Assembly: GCF_030158645.1 (NCBI RefSeq)
Contig: NZ_JAOASO010000133.1
Coordinates: forward strand, 1 to 64,000
Reading direction: 5' to 3'
Length of the DNA stretch: 64,000 bases
Source of the DNA: Hydrogenophaga sp.
Lineage (GTDB): Bacteria > Pseudomonadota > Gammaproteobacteria > Burkholderiales > Burkholderiaceae_C
Shown here one piece after another: positions 16,832-29,312 of this stretch (position 1 is the first letter of the stretch; each line of letters begins with the position of its first letter). Below the pieces are notes generated by a model, which made no database searches, was not told where the DNA came from, and was given only the letters and a program-made list of their open reading frames with translations. A program made the translations under genes and the position numbers.

Positions 16832-18196
16832 ATGTCTCAACACGTCAAAAAAAGAACTTCAGCGCATTTGATCGCGTTAAAAACCATCTTTCCCATGGGC
16901 TTGGCCGTGATCGGTCTTGCCTCCTGTTTGCCCGCTTGGTCCCAGGAATCACTTTCAGTCCGCTCGGCGACCAGCGCGGCTGAAACCACTGGTCCGCTGA
17001 CCCTACAGCAGGCTCTGGCTCTGGCCATGTCATCAAACGCCGAACTGACGGTTGCACAGCGTGAACTTGAAGCCGCAGAAGGCCCCGTACTCCAGGGTGG
17101 CACGCGGCCAAACCCTGCGTTGTCAGTGCAGTTGGAGGATCAGCGGAAAGCCACCCGCACCACCACCTTTCAAATCAGCCAGGCGATAGAGCTGGGCGGA
17201 AAACGCAGAGCCCGTATCGACGCCGCCGAGCGCAATCGCGACATTGCCGCAGCCGAGCTCGCAGCGCGACGCGCTGAGGTCAGGAGCACCGTTGTGCTGG
17301 CTTTCCGCGACGTGTTGCTGGCGCAGGAACGCATCAAGCTTGCTGCTGAAACCACAGAGCTCGCAAGGCGGGGCAGTCAGGCCGCAAGTAGACGGGTGCA
17401 AGCTGGCAAGGTCTCACCGGTGGAGGAAACCAAGGCCAAGATTGCCGAAGCCACGGCGGGCTTGGATACCTTGCAGGCGCAGTCTGAATTGATGCAGGCG
17501 CGTCAACGGCTGGCCGCTACTTGGGGCAGCGCGTACCCGAGATTCGAGCGTGCAGAGCCGAGCACCGCAACTTACACAGAGCTCCCTTTTCTGCCCACGG
17601 TCGAGAGCCTCATGTCGCGCTTGGCATCGTCGCCGAGCTTGCAACGCGTGAAGAGCAACGTGGCGCTTCGGCAGGCCATCGTGCGTGTTGAGAACAGCAA
17701 GGCAACGGCCGACGTCACGGTCAGCATGGGTGTTCAGCGAGATGCGCAGTCTGGCCGAAATCTGGCCGTGGTGGGTTTGAGCATGCCATTTGGTGTTTTC
17801 GACCGCAACCAGGGCAACATCCTGGAGGCTCTGAAGCGCGAAGAGAAGGCTCGCGACGAGTTGGCGTTGACAGAACTTCAACTGCGCACGTCCGTACTGC
17901 AAGCACACGCACGGCTGGAGGCTTCGCGCATCGAGGCCCAAACGATCCGCGACTCGGTGTTGCCTGGCGCCCAAGCGGCCTATGACGCTGCAACCAAAGG
18001 GTTCGAGCTCGGCAAGTTCGACTTCCTTGATGTACTTGACGCGCAACGCACCTTGTTTCAGGCGCGTGCTCAATACCAGCGCGCCAGTGGCGAAGCACAG
18101 CGCCTCGCCATTGACATCGACCGCCAACTAGGCGACTCGACCGACAGCGACGCGACTCCAACCTCAACAGTTCCCACATCCCCCGCCCAGCGCTAG
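16832..18196 (+). CDS. czcC: Outer-membrane channel, TolC/CzcC family (system 2)
   Basis: An outer-membrane channel (454 aa with the chosen start) of a CzcCBA pump. I choose the ATG at 16832, which sits 6 bases after AGGAG; another ATG at 16826 directly abuts the ribosome site. A signal sequence follows (IFPMGLAVIGLASCLPAWS). The two OEP halves are long-helical, with PLTLQQALALAMSSNAELTV, FQISQAIELGGKRRARIDAA and GKFDFLDVLDAQRTLFQARA. It ends in a Ser/Thr/Pro-rich tail, 11 bp before czcB. Confidence 0.85.
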   Translation: MSQHVKKRTSAHLIALKTIFPMGLAVIGLASCLPAWSQESLSVRSATSAAETTGPLTLQQALALAMSSNAELTVAQRELEAAEGPVLQGGTRPNPALSVQLEDQRKATRTTTFQISQAIELGGKRRARIDAAERNRDIAAAELAARRAEVRSTVVLAFRDVLLAQERIKLAAETTELARRGSQAASRRVQAGKVSPVEETKAKIAEATAGLDTLQAQSELMQARQRLAATWGSAYPRFERAEPSTATYTELPFLPTVESLMSRLASSPSLQRVKSNVALRQAIVRVENSKATADVTVSMGVQRDAQSGRNLAVVGLSMPFGVFDRNQGNILEALKREEKARDELALTELQLRTSVLQAHARLEASRIEAQTIRDSVLPGAQAAYDAATKGFELGKFDFLDVLDAQRTLFQARAQYQRASGEAQRLAIDIDRQLGDSTDSDATPTSTVPTSPAQR

Positions 18197-18207
18197 GAGC
18201 CATCATC

Positions 18208-19824
18208 ATGAACAACGAAGCAAGCCAAAAGAAACCCAAAACCAAGCAGATGGTGCTGGTCGGGATCGTAGTCGCCATCGGATTGGCTTTGGGCGCTGCG
18301 CTATTGAGTAGCGGCAAGTCGCAGCCCACAGGCGGCGAAGACGCCCACGGCGCTCACGCAGAAGCCGAAGGTCACGATGACAAAGAGCATCACGGCGATG
18401 CCAAAAAAGATGGACACACCGACGAAAAAGATCATGCGGATGAGGAGCACCACGAAACCACGACTGCGGAACCTGCCAAAGGTCCGAACGGTGGCCGGCT
18501 GTTCACCGCTGGCGATTTCGGGCTGGAGCTGACCATCTTTGAGAGTGGAACAGAGCCACAGTTTCGGATCTACACCTATCGCGACGGTAAACCCACTGAC
18601 CCGGCACAAGTTCAAGCAACCGTCTCGGTTGAGCGACTGGGCCGCAAACCGCAGGTCGTGACGTTCGCAAAGGAAGGCGATTATCTGAAGGGAAATGCGG
18701 TGATCGAGGAGCCGCACTCCTTTGCTGTGCGCATCGAAGCACAAGAGACGGGCAAGACGCATGAGTTCAAGTTCGAACAAGTAGAAGCGCGTGTGACCAT
18801 GAATGAGGCCCAACTCAAGGCAAACGGCGTTGAGATTGGGTCCGTCGGGCCGGCGCGCATCAAGACCGCGCTGCAGTTGCAAGGTGAAGTGCGATTGAAC
18901 GAAGACCGCACCGTGCATGTGGTGCCGCGACTGACGGGCCTTGTCGAATCGGTATCGGCCAATGCCGGCGATCGGGTTCGACGCGGCCAGGTTCTTGCTG
19001 TGCTGTCCAGCCAAAGTCTCGCTGATCAGCGCAGTGAGTTGCTGGCCGCACAGAAGCGACTGGGCCTGGCACGCACGACGCTGGAACGCGAGAAAAAGCT
19101 GTGGGACGAAAAGATATCGGCCGAGCAGGACTACCTGCAGGCTCGTCAAGTATTTGCCGAAGCTGAGATCGCCGAACAGTCTGCGCGTCAGAAGCTCGCA
19201 GCGCTCGGCGCCGTGGCTGTAGCGACACCCACTCCAGGCAGTTTGACGCGGTATGAAGTTCGCTCGCCCATCGACGGTGTGATCACCGACAAGAAAATTT
19301 CGGTTGGCGAGGTGGTGAGGGAAGACACCAACATCTTCATCGTGGCTGATCTCAGTTCGGTGTGGGTCGAAATGACGGTTTATGCCAAAGACCTCAATGC
19401 GGTGATGTTGGGCCAGCAAGCCACGGTGAAGGCCACGTCTTTTGAGGCTGAGGCGGTGGGCAAGGTCTCTTACGTCGGCAATCTCGTTGGTGAGCAGACG
19501 CGCGCGGCCACCGCCCGCATGGTCCTGCCCAATCCCAAAGGCTTGTGGCGGCCAGGTCTGCCCGTCAACGTCGAACTGACGGCCGAGGAAGTCGAGGTAC
19601 CGCTGGCGATTGCCGTCGATGCGGTGCAGTCCTTGCGAGATTCCACGGTTGTTTTCGGCCGCTATGGCGAACAGTTCGAAGCCCGTCCACTGACGCTGGG
19701 CCGCAGCGATGGAAAGATGGTCGAAGTATTGAGCGGCCTGGAGGCAGGTGAACGCTACGCCTCACGCAACAGCTTTCTTGTCAAGGCGGATATCGGCAAA
19801 GCCGGTGCCAGCCACAGCCATTGA
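18208..19824 (+). CDS. czcB: Histidine-rich RND periplasmic adaptor, CzcB-like (system 2)
   Basis: A membrane-fusion protein (538 aa), much longer than the system-1 adaptor. A single N-terminal membrane anchor (about 14-33) is followed by a strongly histidine/acid-rich segment (residues 44-82, with clusters such as DAHGAHAEAEGHDDKEHHG), then an extra globular domain (about 90-195) and the usual barrel, lipoyl and hairpin parts. The lipoyl pair is ANAGDRVRRGQVLAVLSSQS and ITDKKISVGEVVREDTN. The histidine-rich region probably binds Zn2+ or a related metal, as in classical CzcB. It lies 19 bp before the PII-like gene. Confidence 0.85.
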   Translation: MNNEASQKKPKTKQMVLVGIVVAIGLALGAALLSSGKSQPTGGEDAHGAHAEAEGHDDKEHHGDAKKDGHTDEKDHADEEHHETTTAEPAKGPNGGRLFTAGDFGLELTIFESGTEPQFRIYTYRDGKPTDPAQVQATVSVERLGRKPQVVTFAKEGDYLKGNAVIEEPHSFAVRIEAQETGKTHEFKFEQVEARVTMNEAQLKANGVEIGSVGPARIKTALQLQGEVRLNEDRTVHVVPRLTGLVESVSANAGDRVRRGQVLAVLSSQSLADQRSELLAAQKRLGLARTTLEREKKLWDEKISAEQDYLQARQVFAEAEIAEQSARQKLAALGAVAVATPTPGSLTRYEVRSPIDGVITDKKISVGEVVREDTNIFIVADLSSVWVEMTVYAKDLNAVMLGQQATVKATSFEAEAVGKVSYVGNLVGEQTRAATARMVLPNPKGLWRPGLPVNVELTAEEVEVPLAIAVDAVQSLRDSTVVFGRYGEQFEARPLTLGRSDGKMVEVLSGLEAGERYASRNSFLVKADIGKAGASHSH

Positions 19825-19843
19825 CAGATGTCGGGAGCATCAC

Positions 19844-23388
<3,545 letters not shown>

Positions 23389-23422
23389 AGATGCTTCCAT
23401 CTGCTGTCTGAGAATTTAGTCT

Positions 23423-25009
23423 ATGCAACAAGACCGCCGTGGCCGGAGCCACAAGGTTATGACCACCACCGCACAACCGTCCTCCCTGGCCGCCCGGCTC
23501 ATGATCGGGGGACGGGTGTTTGGTCAACGAGAAGTCGATGATCAGGCGCACATCGCCGAAATACAGCAGGCCATGGTCGCCGCGCGCGAACGCTTCGGCC
23601 ACGCTCTGTGTCTGTGCCGGCGCCAACCCCTCAAGCTGCAAGTCCTCCTGCGGGAGTCAAAGTTACACCTCGCTGTGTGGCCCCACGAAGGGCCGCTTCA
23701 CGATTCCGAGTGCGCGTTCTTCCGCGATGACCTCTGGTCTAATCCCATCATCACTCCCCGTTCGCCAGAACAGGTGCAAGCGCAGTCCCAAGCCACGCAC
23801 GACCATCCCGTCGCCCGTGCACCTTTCCCCGCCACGGCCCGCGCAACGCCAGCAACCCAGGCCACGCTGCGTCCCCGTTCGACATCGGCGCGCGTGAACA
23901 GCGGCGCCGAACCGACGGGTACTGCAGCACCAGCTAGCGAGCGCCGTTCATTGACACTGGCTATTCCTGGGCAGCGCGCCATCAGCGATGGAGTCGACCG
24001 CCGCCTCAACCTCAAGAACCTTGCGATGGGTTTGTGGGAGGAAGCGGACCTGTGCCGCTGGCACCCCAGCTGGACCCGCGACTGGGGCCGCGTCCGCTAC
24101 CAGCTCATGCGCGTAGCGCGCACGCTCGAAGTCAACGGCGTTGCGATGGAGGAGCTTCTGTTCGTCCCGCGCCGTTTTAGGGAAAGTGCGCGCAGGCAGT
24201 TCAACGCCGATTGGCAGGGATTCGTTGCCAGCCTGAGCATGGGGCGCCAGGATGCGACCCGACCGCTGCGCCTGCTGGTTGCACCAGTTCGCAGCTTCTC
24301 GGTCCCTGCCAACCAGCTACCCGTCATGCACCTGCGCCACTTGCGCCACCCAGTGGTCCTGTCGGACGCAGCATTGGATTTCCTGCGCAACAACTGCAGC
24401 GCAGCGCTGCGCCATCTGCAGGCGAACGACGACGAGGCGCGCATCAACAAGGCGATCGAGGGCAATGAAGCGATTCCCTATGGCAAGCACAACCCGGAGG
24501 TCATGGGCTTCTTCCTCGCCGAGGTGAACTTGCGTGGTGGCGTGTTCGCCCGCACCACCTGGTTGATGAACGTCCACCCCCGCAGCTTCATACCGGCGAA
24601 CAATCCGAATGCAGTGCTGCTGGTCGATGCGCTGCTGGACAACGGTCATGCCTTCCAGCGCAACCTCACCGACGTGCAGCCCATAAAGAGGGTCGCACCC
24701 GACTGGCTGGTTCGTCATGTCGTCGGTCCCAACGGTCAGACCGTGGCTCGCGCTGCGCTCGATGTGCTGGAACGGGGCAGTTCCCCCGAATACCTGCAGA
24801 CCCGCCACGCCATGGCCGCATCGCTCGCAGCCAAGGGCGTGCCCACCTGGACGTGGCTTCCCGGTGGCAACTGGGCCGAGCGCCGCGTGCCAGCGCTGCC
24901 CCCCAGAGACGAGCAGGCCCCCAATGAGGCGCAGCACCGTTTGCAAGAGATCAGCACCTGTGCTGATGCCGATTATCAGTTCGGGCCTAGCCCGCGGTTT
25001 TCTACCTGA
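23423..25009 (+). CDS. DUF1173 family protein
   Basis: A 528-residue protein of unknown function, of a family common on plasmids and integrative elements of proteobacteria. The early part has the pattern I associate with DUF1173: a Cys motif ALCLCRRQPLKLQVLLR, then WPHEGPLHDSECAFF. A Pro/Ala/Thr-rich linker (about 125-180) joins it to a larger C-terminal domain (NLKNLAMGLWEEADLCRW; FARTTWLMNVHPRSFIPANN). An internal start at residue 13 (MTTTAQPSS) is possible. Its presence beside the czc operon supports an ICE-like origin for the island. Confidence 0.65.
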   Translation: MQQDRRGRSHKVMTTTAQPSSLAARLMIGGRVFGQREVDDQAHIAEIQQAMVAARERFGHALCLCRRQPLKLQVLLRESKLHLAVWPHEGPLHDSECAFFRDDLWSNPIITPRSPEQVQAQSQATHDHPVARAPFPATARATPATQATLRPRSTSARVNSGAEPTGTAAPASERRSLTLAIPGQRAISDGVDRRLNLKNLAMGLWEEADLCRWHPSWTRDWGRVRYQLMRVARTLEVNGVAMEELLFVPRRFRESARRQFNADWQGFVASLSMGRQDATRPLRLLVAPVRSFSVPANQLPVMHLRHLRHPVVLSDAALDFLRNNCSAALRHLQANDDEARINKAIEGNEAIPYGKHNPEVMGFFLAEVNLRGGVFARTTWLMNVHPRSFIPANNPNAVLLVDALLDNGHAFQRNLTDVQPIKRVAPDWLVRHVVGPNGQTVARAALDVLERGSSPEYLQTRHAMAASLAAKGVPTWTWLPGGNWAERRVPALPPRDEQAPNEAQHRLQEISTCADADYQFGPSPRFST

Positions 25010-25021
25010 AAGGAGAAACCC

Positions 25022-25153
25022 ATGCAGATGAACACCCCCAGCTTTCTCGCCGTCGACGAATCCCCGTTCCCGCCGCCGAACGCCTTGCCGCACTTCCTCA
25101 CCGTGCAATTCGTCAGCGAAACCGCATCAATGAGCGACAAGAGCGACGAATAG
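25022..25153 (+). CDS. Small unknown protein
   Basis: A 43-residue frame (MQMNTPSFLAVDESPFPPPN, then a Leu/Phe-rich middle, ending MSDKSDE) with a good ribosome site (AAAGGAG, 25010-25016) six bases before its ATG, 12 bp after the DUF1173 stop. No family is recognised. The good initiation signal and spacing make it a plausible gene co-transcribed with the DUF1173 gene. Confidence 0.35.
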   Translation: MQMNTPSFLAVDESPFPPPNALPHFLTVQFVSETASMSDKSDE

Positions 25154-25209
25154 CCTCGGGTGCCAGCAGCGGCGGCGACCCCAGTGGTTAGCCTTGAGCC
25201 AGCGACATC

Positions 25210-25512
25210 AGGGTGCGATCTGCCTGTGCGCACCCTGAACCTGCAGGCCGGTACTGGCGCAGAAGCAGCGGTCTGCACCTTTACCGCAGGGTTGAGCTAC
25301 GAGAGCGAGCCACCTTCCCGTGCGACTTTGTCGTGGTGGGCAGCATCAAGGGCAAGGTGGCCTTGACCGGTCAGTCCAAGCTCGTGATCGCCGCCGGCGG
25401 CAAGGTCGAAGGCGAGATCGTGGCCAAGAGCATCAGCATCGACGGTGAAGCCAACGGGAAGATCGACGCCAGCGGCGGTTTGGTCAGCTTCGGCGAGAAC
25501 GCAATCTGCACC
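25210..25512 (+). pseudogene. Bactofilin (polymer-forming protein) fragment, frameshifted
   Basis: The bactofilin beta-helix pattern is clear in the segment CDFVVVGSIKGKVALTG, then KLVIAAGGKVEGEIVAKSIS, then IDGEANGKID. The upstream part (AVCTFTAGLSYESE) continues in a different frame, so there is a frameshift near 25305. The C-terminus is lost abruptly at about 25512, where IS66-like sequence begins. It is a broken gene; an intact version would be a cytoskeletal beta-helical polymer. Confidence 0.6.
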
Positions 25513-25514
25513 GG

Positions 25515-25772
25515 ATCGAGCCAGTACACGCTCGGCCACAGGCGCGCGCTGGCGAGCGCTAACGCACTATCTCGAGGACCGCGCAGTCGCAATCGACAAC
25601 AACCACCTAGAGCGGCAGATAAAGCCTTGAGCCATGGGCCGCCGGGCATGGTTGTTCGCCGACAGCGAACTCGCTCGCCAGCGCACGGCCATGGTGGTGA
25701 GCCTGGTGCAGTCGGCGCGGTTCAAGTGAAACGATCCAGGGCATATCCTCGTGTTGACTCGCTACGGGGTCG
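25515..25772 (+). pseudogene. IS66 TnpC C-terminal remnant
   Basis: Across small frame changes the plus strand reads SQYTLG, RALTHYLEDRAVAIDNNHLE, RQIKP-stop-AMGRRAWLFADSE, RTAMVVSLVQSARF and DPGHILVLTR. This is the ordered C-terminal end of IS66 transposases (IDNN...ER.IRP.A.GR..WLF). In-frame stops replace conserved residues. It lies in the opposite orientation to the IS66 at the left edge. Confidence 0.6.
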
Positions 25773-25774
25773 AC

Positions 25775-26125
25775 ATGCAGCTGCTTGAGGAGCCGATCCA
25801 CGTCCTGCTCATCGCCTTCCAGGCCATGAAGCACTGCGGGCACGCTTCGCCAACGATCTCTGAAGACGTCCACGAAACCTGCTTGCGGCGTCTGACAGCG
25901 ACGTCGAAGTTCTCCAAAGGCGCGCCGCCACATCTCTTCGTACAGATGTTCACGCAGTTGTCCGTCGACCACCCCGAGCGCTATCTCCTGGCATTCGTAT
26001 ACGGCCACCTTGGCCAGCACGACCTGCTGTGCGTGTGAACCGACGCCGAGAAATACTTGCGGCTGGTCTGCCTCAACCTCGTGGAGTGCGTGGCCTACAT
26101 CGGTGCACGCCTGCAGTCCAAATGA
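25775..26125 (+). pseudogene. Unrecognised ORF with in-frame stop
   Basis: An open frame (MQLLEEPIHVLLIAFQAMKH; ...HPERYLLAFVYGHLGQHDLL) of 87 codons ends at TGA 26036-26038. The same frame then continues open for 28 more codons (TDAEKYLRLVCLNLVECVAY) to TGA at 26123. The continued protein-like composition suggests one gene with a nonsense mutation. I recognise no family. It sits between the IS66 remnant and the tRNA-like sequence at the island's right end. Confidence 0.3.
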
Positions 26126-26160
26126 GCCGGCTGCGGTCGGTCAAGATGGGTTGACCGGCC

Positions 26161-26206
26161 GCTCACGATGAAAAGGTCGAGTGTTCGATTCATCTCTCCG
26201 GCACCA
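26161..26206 (+). other. tRNA 3'-end-like sequence, possible attachment-site remnant
   Basis: The segment ends with a T-loop-like GTTCGATTC, then CTCCGGCACCA, which has the form of an acceptor strand plus CCA. No complete tRNA can be folded: only five of seven acceptor pairs are available with GCCGG at 26126, and the T stem and anticodon stem are imperfect. It may be the 3' end of a tRNA gene copied by an integrating element. Low confidence. Confidence 0.25.
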
Positions 26207-26222
26207 CGTCGATCGATGAAAG

Positions 26223-26251
26223 CCCGCTGTGAAAGCTATCGCGGGATTCTT
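26223..26251 (+). terminator. Weak hairpin after the tRNA-like sequence
   Basis: CCCGC (26223-26227) pairs with GCGGG (26241-26245) across 13 bases, followed by ATTCTTGTT. The stem is short and the T-tract imperfect. Confidence 0.25.
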
Positions 26252-26491
26252 GTTGGTCTCGCACTTGTCTTTACGGGGTGGTTTGCTCGCGCGCTGGCCC
26301 CATCGCGATTCATGACAAACATGTGAATCAGCCCGGATGTGCAGTCGGCGTTGTAAATCAGTAAAAACCCGCAAAAAACTGAGGGTGGTTCACAGGCTTG
26401 TGGTGTCTCTTGCGGACAATATGAGGGTCGCCCTGCATCCGGTAGGGGGCAAGGGCACAAGCCCTCCCGCAATCCATTGGAGTACACCCTC

Positions 26492-27544
26492 ATGAAAAAG
26501 AGCCTCATTGCTCTGTCCGTTCTGGCCGCTTCCGGCGCCGCCTTGGCGCAATCGTCTGTCACCATCTATGGCCGCCTTGATGCGTCCGTTGGTTCTGCCA
26601 AAGTGGGCAACATCACGGGTGGCGTGGGTCCTGTCAGCAACACACAGATGTTCAACAGCGGCTTGACCAGCAGCCGTCTGGGTTTCCGTGGTGTTGAAGA
26701 CCTCGGTGGTGGTCTGAAGGCAATTTTCGCTGTAGAGAGTGACCTTGTAGTCGACGCGCCTTCACCAACCAGTCTGGGTAACCGTGCTGCGTTCGTTGGC
26801 TTGGCCGGTGGTTTCGGTACCGTCAAGCTGGGTCGCCACGACACATCGTTTGACGACATCCGCGATCTGATGCTCAGCCAAAACATTTGGGACTCGGCTA
26901 ATTTTGTTCCCACCGAGGTTACTTTGGCCAACACTGGAAATGGTTCTGTTCCAGCCTTCCAAGGGGTAGGTCAGCTCGCTGACTACGGCGACCGTGCGAA
27001 CAACCAAATCCGCTACGAGTCACCTTCCTTCGGCGGTTTCTCTGCTGGCGTAAGCTACGGCTTCGGCGAGGCCACCAAACCGGAAAAGACCGACATCACC
27101 GCTTTCAACCTGCGTTACAAAGCGGGCAATCTGGATGTGGGCTACGGTTACCAGGAAAACAAAGCCATTAGTGCCGCTCTGGTCGACACTACCCGGGAAT
27201 ACAACACTTTGGCTGCGGCTTACAACTTCGGCTCCTTCCGCCTCTCCGGCGGCTGGAACCAAGTGAAGAACCAGGCTCCTCGCAAATCGGACACATACAC
27301 CATCGGTGCTATGGTGCCGGTTGGCGCAATGGAGTTCTCTTTGGGCTACAGCACCGCCAAAGCCAAAAATCCCAACGGTTCTACCTTCGAAAAGGGTGAT
27401 GCTTTCTCTGCTGGTGTGTTGTACAACATGTCCAAGCGAACCCGGCTGTACGGCCTGCTGACCACCGGTGACATCGAGAACTCTTCTGGCGTTAAAGTTC
27501 GCGAGCGTGACATCTACGCCGTCGGCGTTGCTCACGCCTTCTGA
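26492..27544 (+). CDS. Outer-membrane porin, Omp32/OmpC type of Burkholderiales
   Basis: A general diffusion porin (350 aa). The signal peptide MKKSLIALSVLAASGAALA is followed by the typical first strand QSSVTIYGRLDASVG. Alternating aromatic beta strands run to the C-terminal phenylalanine (VGVAHAF) needed for BAM recognition. The loop-3 region carries GTVKLGRHDTSFDDIRDL. The ATG at 26492 follows TTGGAGT; an in-frame ATG at 26477 would add five residues before a typical signal peptide and is unlikely. Codon use is strongly biased, as expected for a highly expressed gene. Probably a backbone gene next to the island end. Confidence 0.9.
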   Translation: MKKSLIALSVLAASGAALAQSSVTIYGRLDASVGSAKVGNITGGVGPVSNTQMFNSGLTSSRLGFRGVEDLGGGLKAIFAVESDLVVDAPSPTSLGNRAAFVGLAGGFGTVKLGRHDTSFDDIRDLMLSQNIWDSANFVPTEVTLANTGNGSVPAFQGVGQLADYGDRANNQIRYESPSFGGFSAGVSYGFGEATKPEKTDITAFNLRYKAGNLDVGYGYQENKAISAALVDTTREYNTLAAAYNFGSFRLSGGWNQVKNQAPRKSDTYTIGAMVPVGAMEFSLGYSTAKAKNPNGSTFEKGDAFSAGVLYNMSKRTRLYGLLTTGDIENSSGVKVRERDIYAVGVAHAF

Positions 27545-27580
27545 TTCTCAAGCCTACTAACTCTCAAACGCATGTTGACA

Positions 27581-27610
27581 CCCACCGCTCGAAAGGGCGG
27601 TGGGTTTTTT
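27581..27610 (+). terminator. Rho-independent terminator of the porin gene
   Basis: CCCACCGC (27581-27588) and GCGGTGGG (27597-27604) form a perfect 8-bp stem with an 8-base loop followed by six Ts, 37 bp after the porin stop. Confidence 0.9.
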
Positions 27611-27821
27611 CATGGGTGCGGCATTTTGTGTGAGAGGCGCCGGGCTCAGGCAGCCTAGCCTGGATTCCCGTCCATCCCGACGATGCGTAGCGTGAGGCCC
27701 AGGGTCACGAAAGCTTCAACACAACCTACAGTTACTTCTGCTGAACATTGAAATCAATTCGGAGCACTTTGCGGTTCGCGCTTCGGTCAATTTTCTTCCC
27801 AAGAAGATCAGGGGAAAACCC

Positions 27822-28388
27822 TCAGGCGTTAACCGGGTCATTTGCACCGAACTTGAATTCACCCCGATTGGCGCGCGTCACGGCTTCGGCGCATGCCCGT
27901 TCGATGACGGTGATCGCCGGCAGAATGACACGCTGTCGCCGCAAGGCTTCCAGCGACTCAATCGCGAGTACCATTCCCTTGTCGGTTTGCATGGCGAGGT
28001 CGGCAAGGCAGTGCACCAGCTTACGAAAATCCGGCAGGCCAAACGTGGACAGCGAGAGATAGGCGCGGATCTCCTGAAAATGTTCGCGCCGCGTCTCGTC
28101 GCGGACGCCGTATTGTGGCCAGGCGGCGGCGTCGCTTTGCACTTGGCGAGCGATCCACTGGATTACCGGGGCCGGCACCGGCATGTCGCCGGCCAGCGCA
28201 TAGCCCGGATAACGCAGCAGGCACAATTGGACGGCGAAACCGATCCGGTTGGCGTCGCCGCGGCGCTGCCGGATCATGGATAAATCGGACTCGGTGAAGC
28301 TGTAATGCAAGATGAGGTCGTCCTGACTTTCCGGGAGTGCCAATAGGCTGTCCCGCTCCGTTGCGGAAAGTATTGATCGGCGTGCCAT
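27822..28388 (-). pseudogene. tnpA: Tn3-family transposase TnpA, N-terminal fragment
   Basis: This is the first part (about 175 codons) of a Tn3 transposase that is normally about 1000 residues. The opening [28 protein letters not shown] and the DUF4158-type region through [20 protein letters not shown] and [11 protein letters not shown] are recognisable. After that the match stops (about 27864) and a foreign tail of about 13 residues runs to a stop. The catalytic DDE domain is absent, so it is inactive. Confidence 0.85.
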
Positions 28389-28420
28389 GCGTTACGCCAT
28401 CCTGTCGGCGCAATGGCGCC

Positions 28421-28999
28421 TCATGTCGGCCTGGTCCCGCCGATTCGCGCGATGGTTTCAATCAGCGTGGTTCGCTTGACCCCAAAGGTTCGACATATAG
28501 CCGCCTTGGACATGCCCCCGCCCAGCGCGGTAAGGATGGACTCCAATTTTTCGCCGGTGATGACAGGCGGCCGGCCACCGATGCGACCGCGCCGCCGCGC
28601 CGCCGCCAGTCCAGCGCTCACGCGCTCCCTGGTCAAGGCCCGTTCGTACTGAGCCAGTGCGCCGAAAACATGAAACAGCAATTCGCCGGAAGGTGTTGTA
28701 GTGTCCATGCCTTCGGTCAGTGAACGAAAGGCAACCTGCCTGTCTTTCAGCGTGTTCACGATGGCAAGCAGGTGTGGCAGTGAGCGCCCGAGTCGATCGA
28801 GCTTCCAGACGACAAGCACGTCGCCAGGCCGCAGAAATTCGAGCGCCTGGGCCAGGCCAGGTCGATCATCCTTGGCGCCGGAGGCGCGATCTTCATACAG
28901 GTGACGGGTATCGACACCCGCCGCCTGCAGCGCATCGCGCTGCAGGTTGGTGTTTTGGCGGTCCGACTCGGACGAAACCCGCATGTAGCCTACAAGCAT
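28421..28999 (-). CDS. tnpR: Serine resolvase TnpR of the Tn3-family element
   Basis: A serine recombinase (192 aa from ATG 28999) that resolves transposition cointegrates at res. The catalytic domain has GYMRVSSESDRQNTNLQRDA (catalytic Ser in RVSS), then EDRASGAKDDRPGL and VVWKLDRLGRSLPHL. The C-terminal helix-turn-helix is GMSKAAICRTFGVKRTTLIE. I reject the ORF start at 29050 because the family begins at MLVGYMRVS and the longer version would run through the res-like repeats. It is intact, and is 32 bp upstream of the tnpA fragment. Confidence 0.85.
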   Translation of the reverse strand: MLVGYMRVSSESDRQNTNLQRDALQAAGVDTRHLYEDRASGAKDDRPGLAQALEFLRPGDVLVVWKLDRLGRSLPHLLAIVNTLKDRQVAFRSLTEGMDTTTPSGELLFHVFGALAQYERALTRERVSAGLAAARRRGRIGGRPPVITGEKLESILTALGGGMSKAAICRTFGVKRTTLIETIARIGGTRPT

Positions 29000-29075
29000 G
29001 TACGGAAAACCTATAAAGTGTGATTGCCGTATGCTACACCATGACGACATAGTTTTCCGTACACTTTACAAGCCT
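28998..29075. promoter_or_regulatory. Probable res site of the Tn3-family element
   Basis: Next to the tnpR start, TGTACGGAAAAC (28998-29009) is inversely repeated as GTTTTCCGTACA (29051-29062), each flanked by a copy of the same A/T-rich motif (AAAGTGT or ACACTTT). Paired resolvase half-sites immediately upstream of tnpR are expected for res and usually also contain the tnpR promoter. Confidence 0.55.
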
Positions 29076-29312
29076 TTGCGAGTAAGCTTCCGGTGTCGCC
29101 TGCCGGCCTGTCGGGAAACACTTGTTTTACGACAGGCACCATTCGAACAAGAGCGGACATTTGTCGTGCACGCCAGCAGCAAGGTGAGCTGGGATAATAT
29201 TCGCAGCGACAACAAATCCAGTGGCGATGTGCCGCCCTTTGGCCGTGGCCCGTGGCAGTGGAAAAGTGGATTTAAAACAACAAGAACGATTTGAATACAG
29301 ATAGGAGACGTT

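Larger units (their letters stand above)
26126..26491. other. 366-bp island-backbone junction, no protein gene
   Basis: This holds a tRNA-3'-end-like sequence (26161-26206), a small hairpin (26223-26251) and then the porin leader with its ribosome site (GGAG at 26479-26482). No credible ORF is seen on either strand. Confidence 0.4.

Noticed and set aside
26126-26206. A complete functional tRNA gene
   Set aside because: The size would fit (81 nt), but the acceptor, T and anticodon stems do not pair fully; only a tRNA-3'-end-like sequence is reported.
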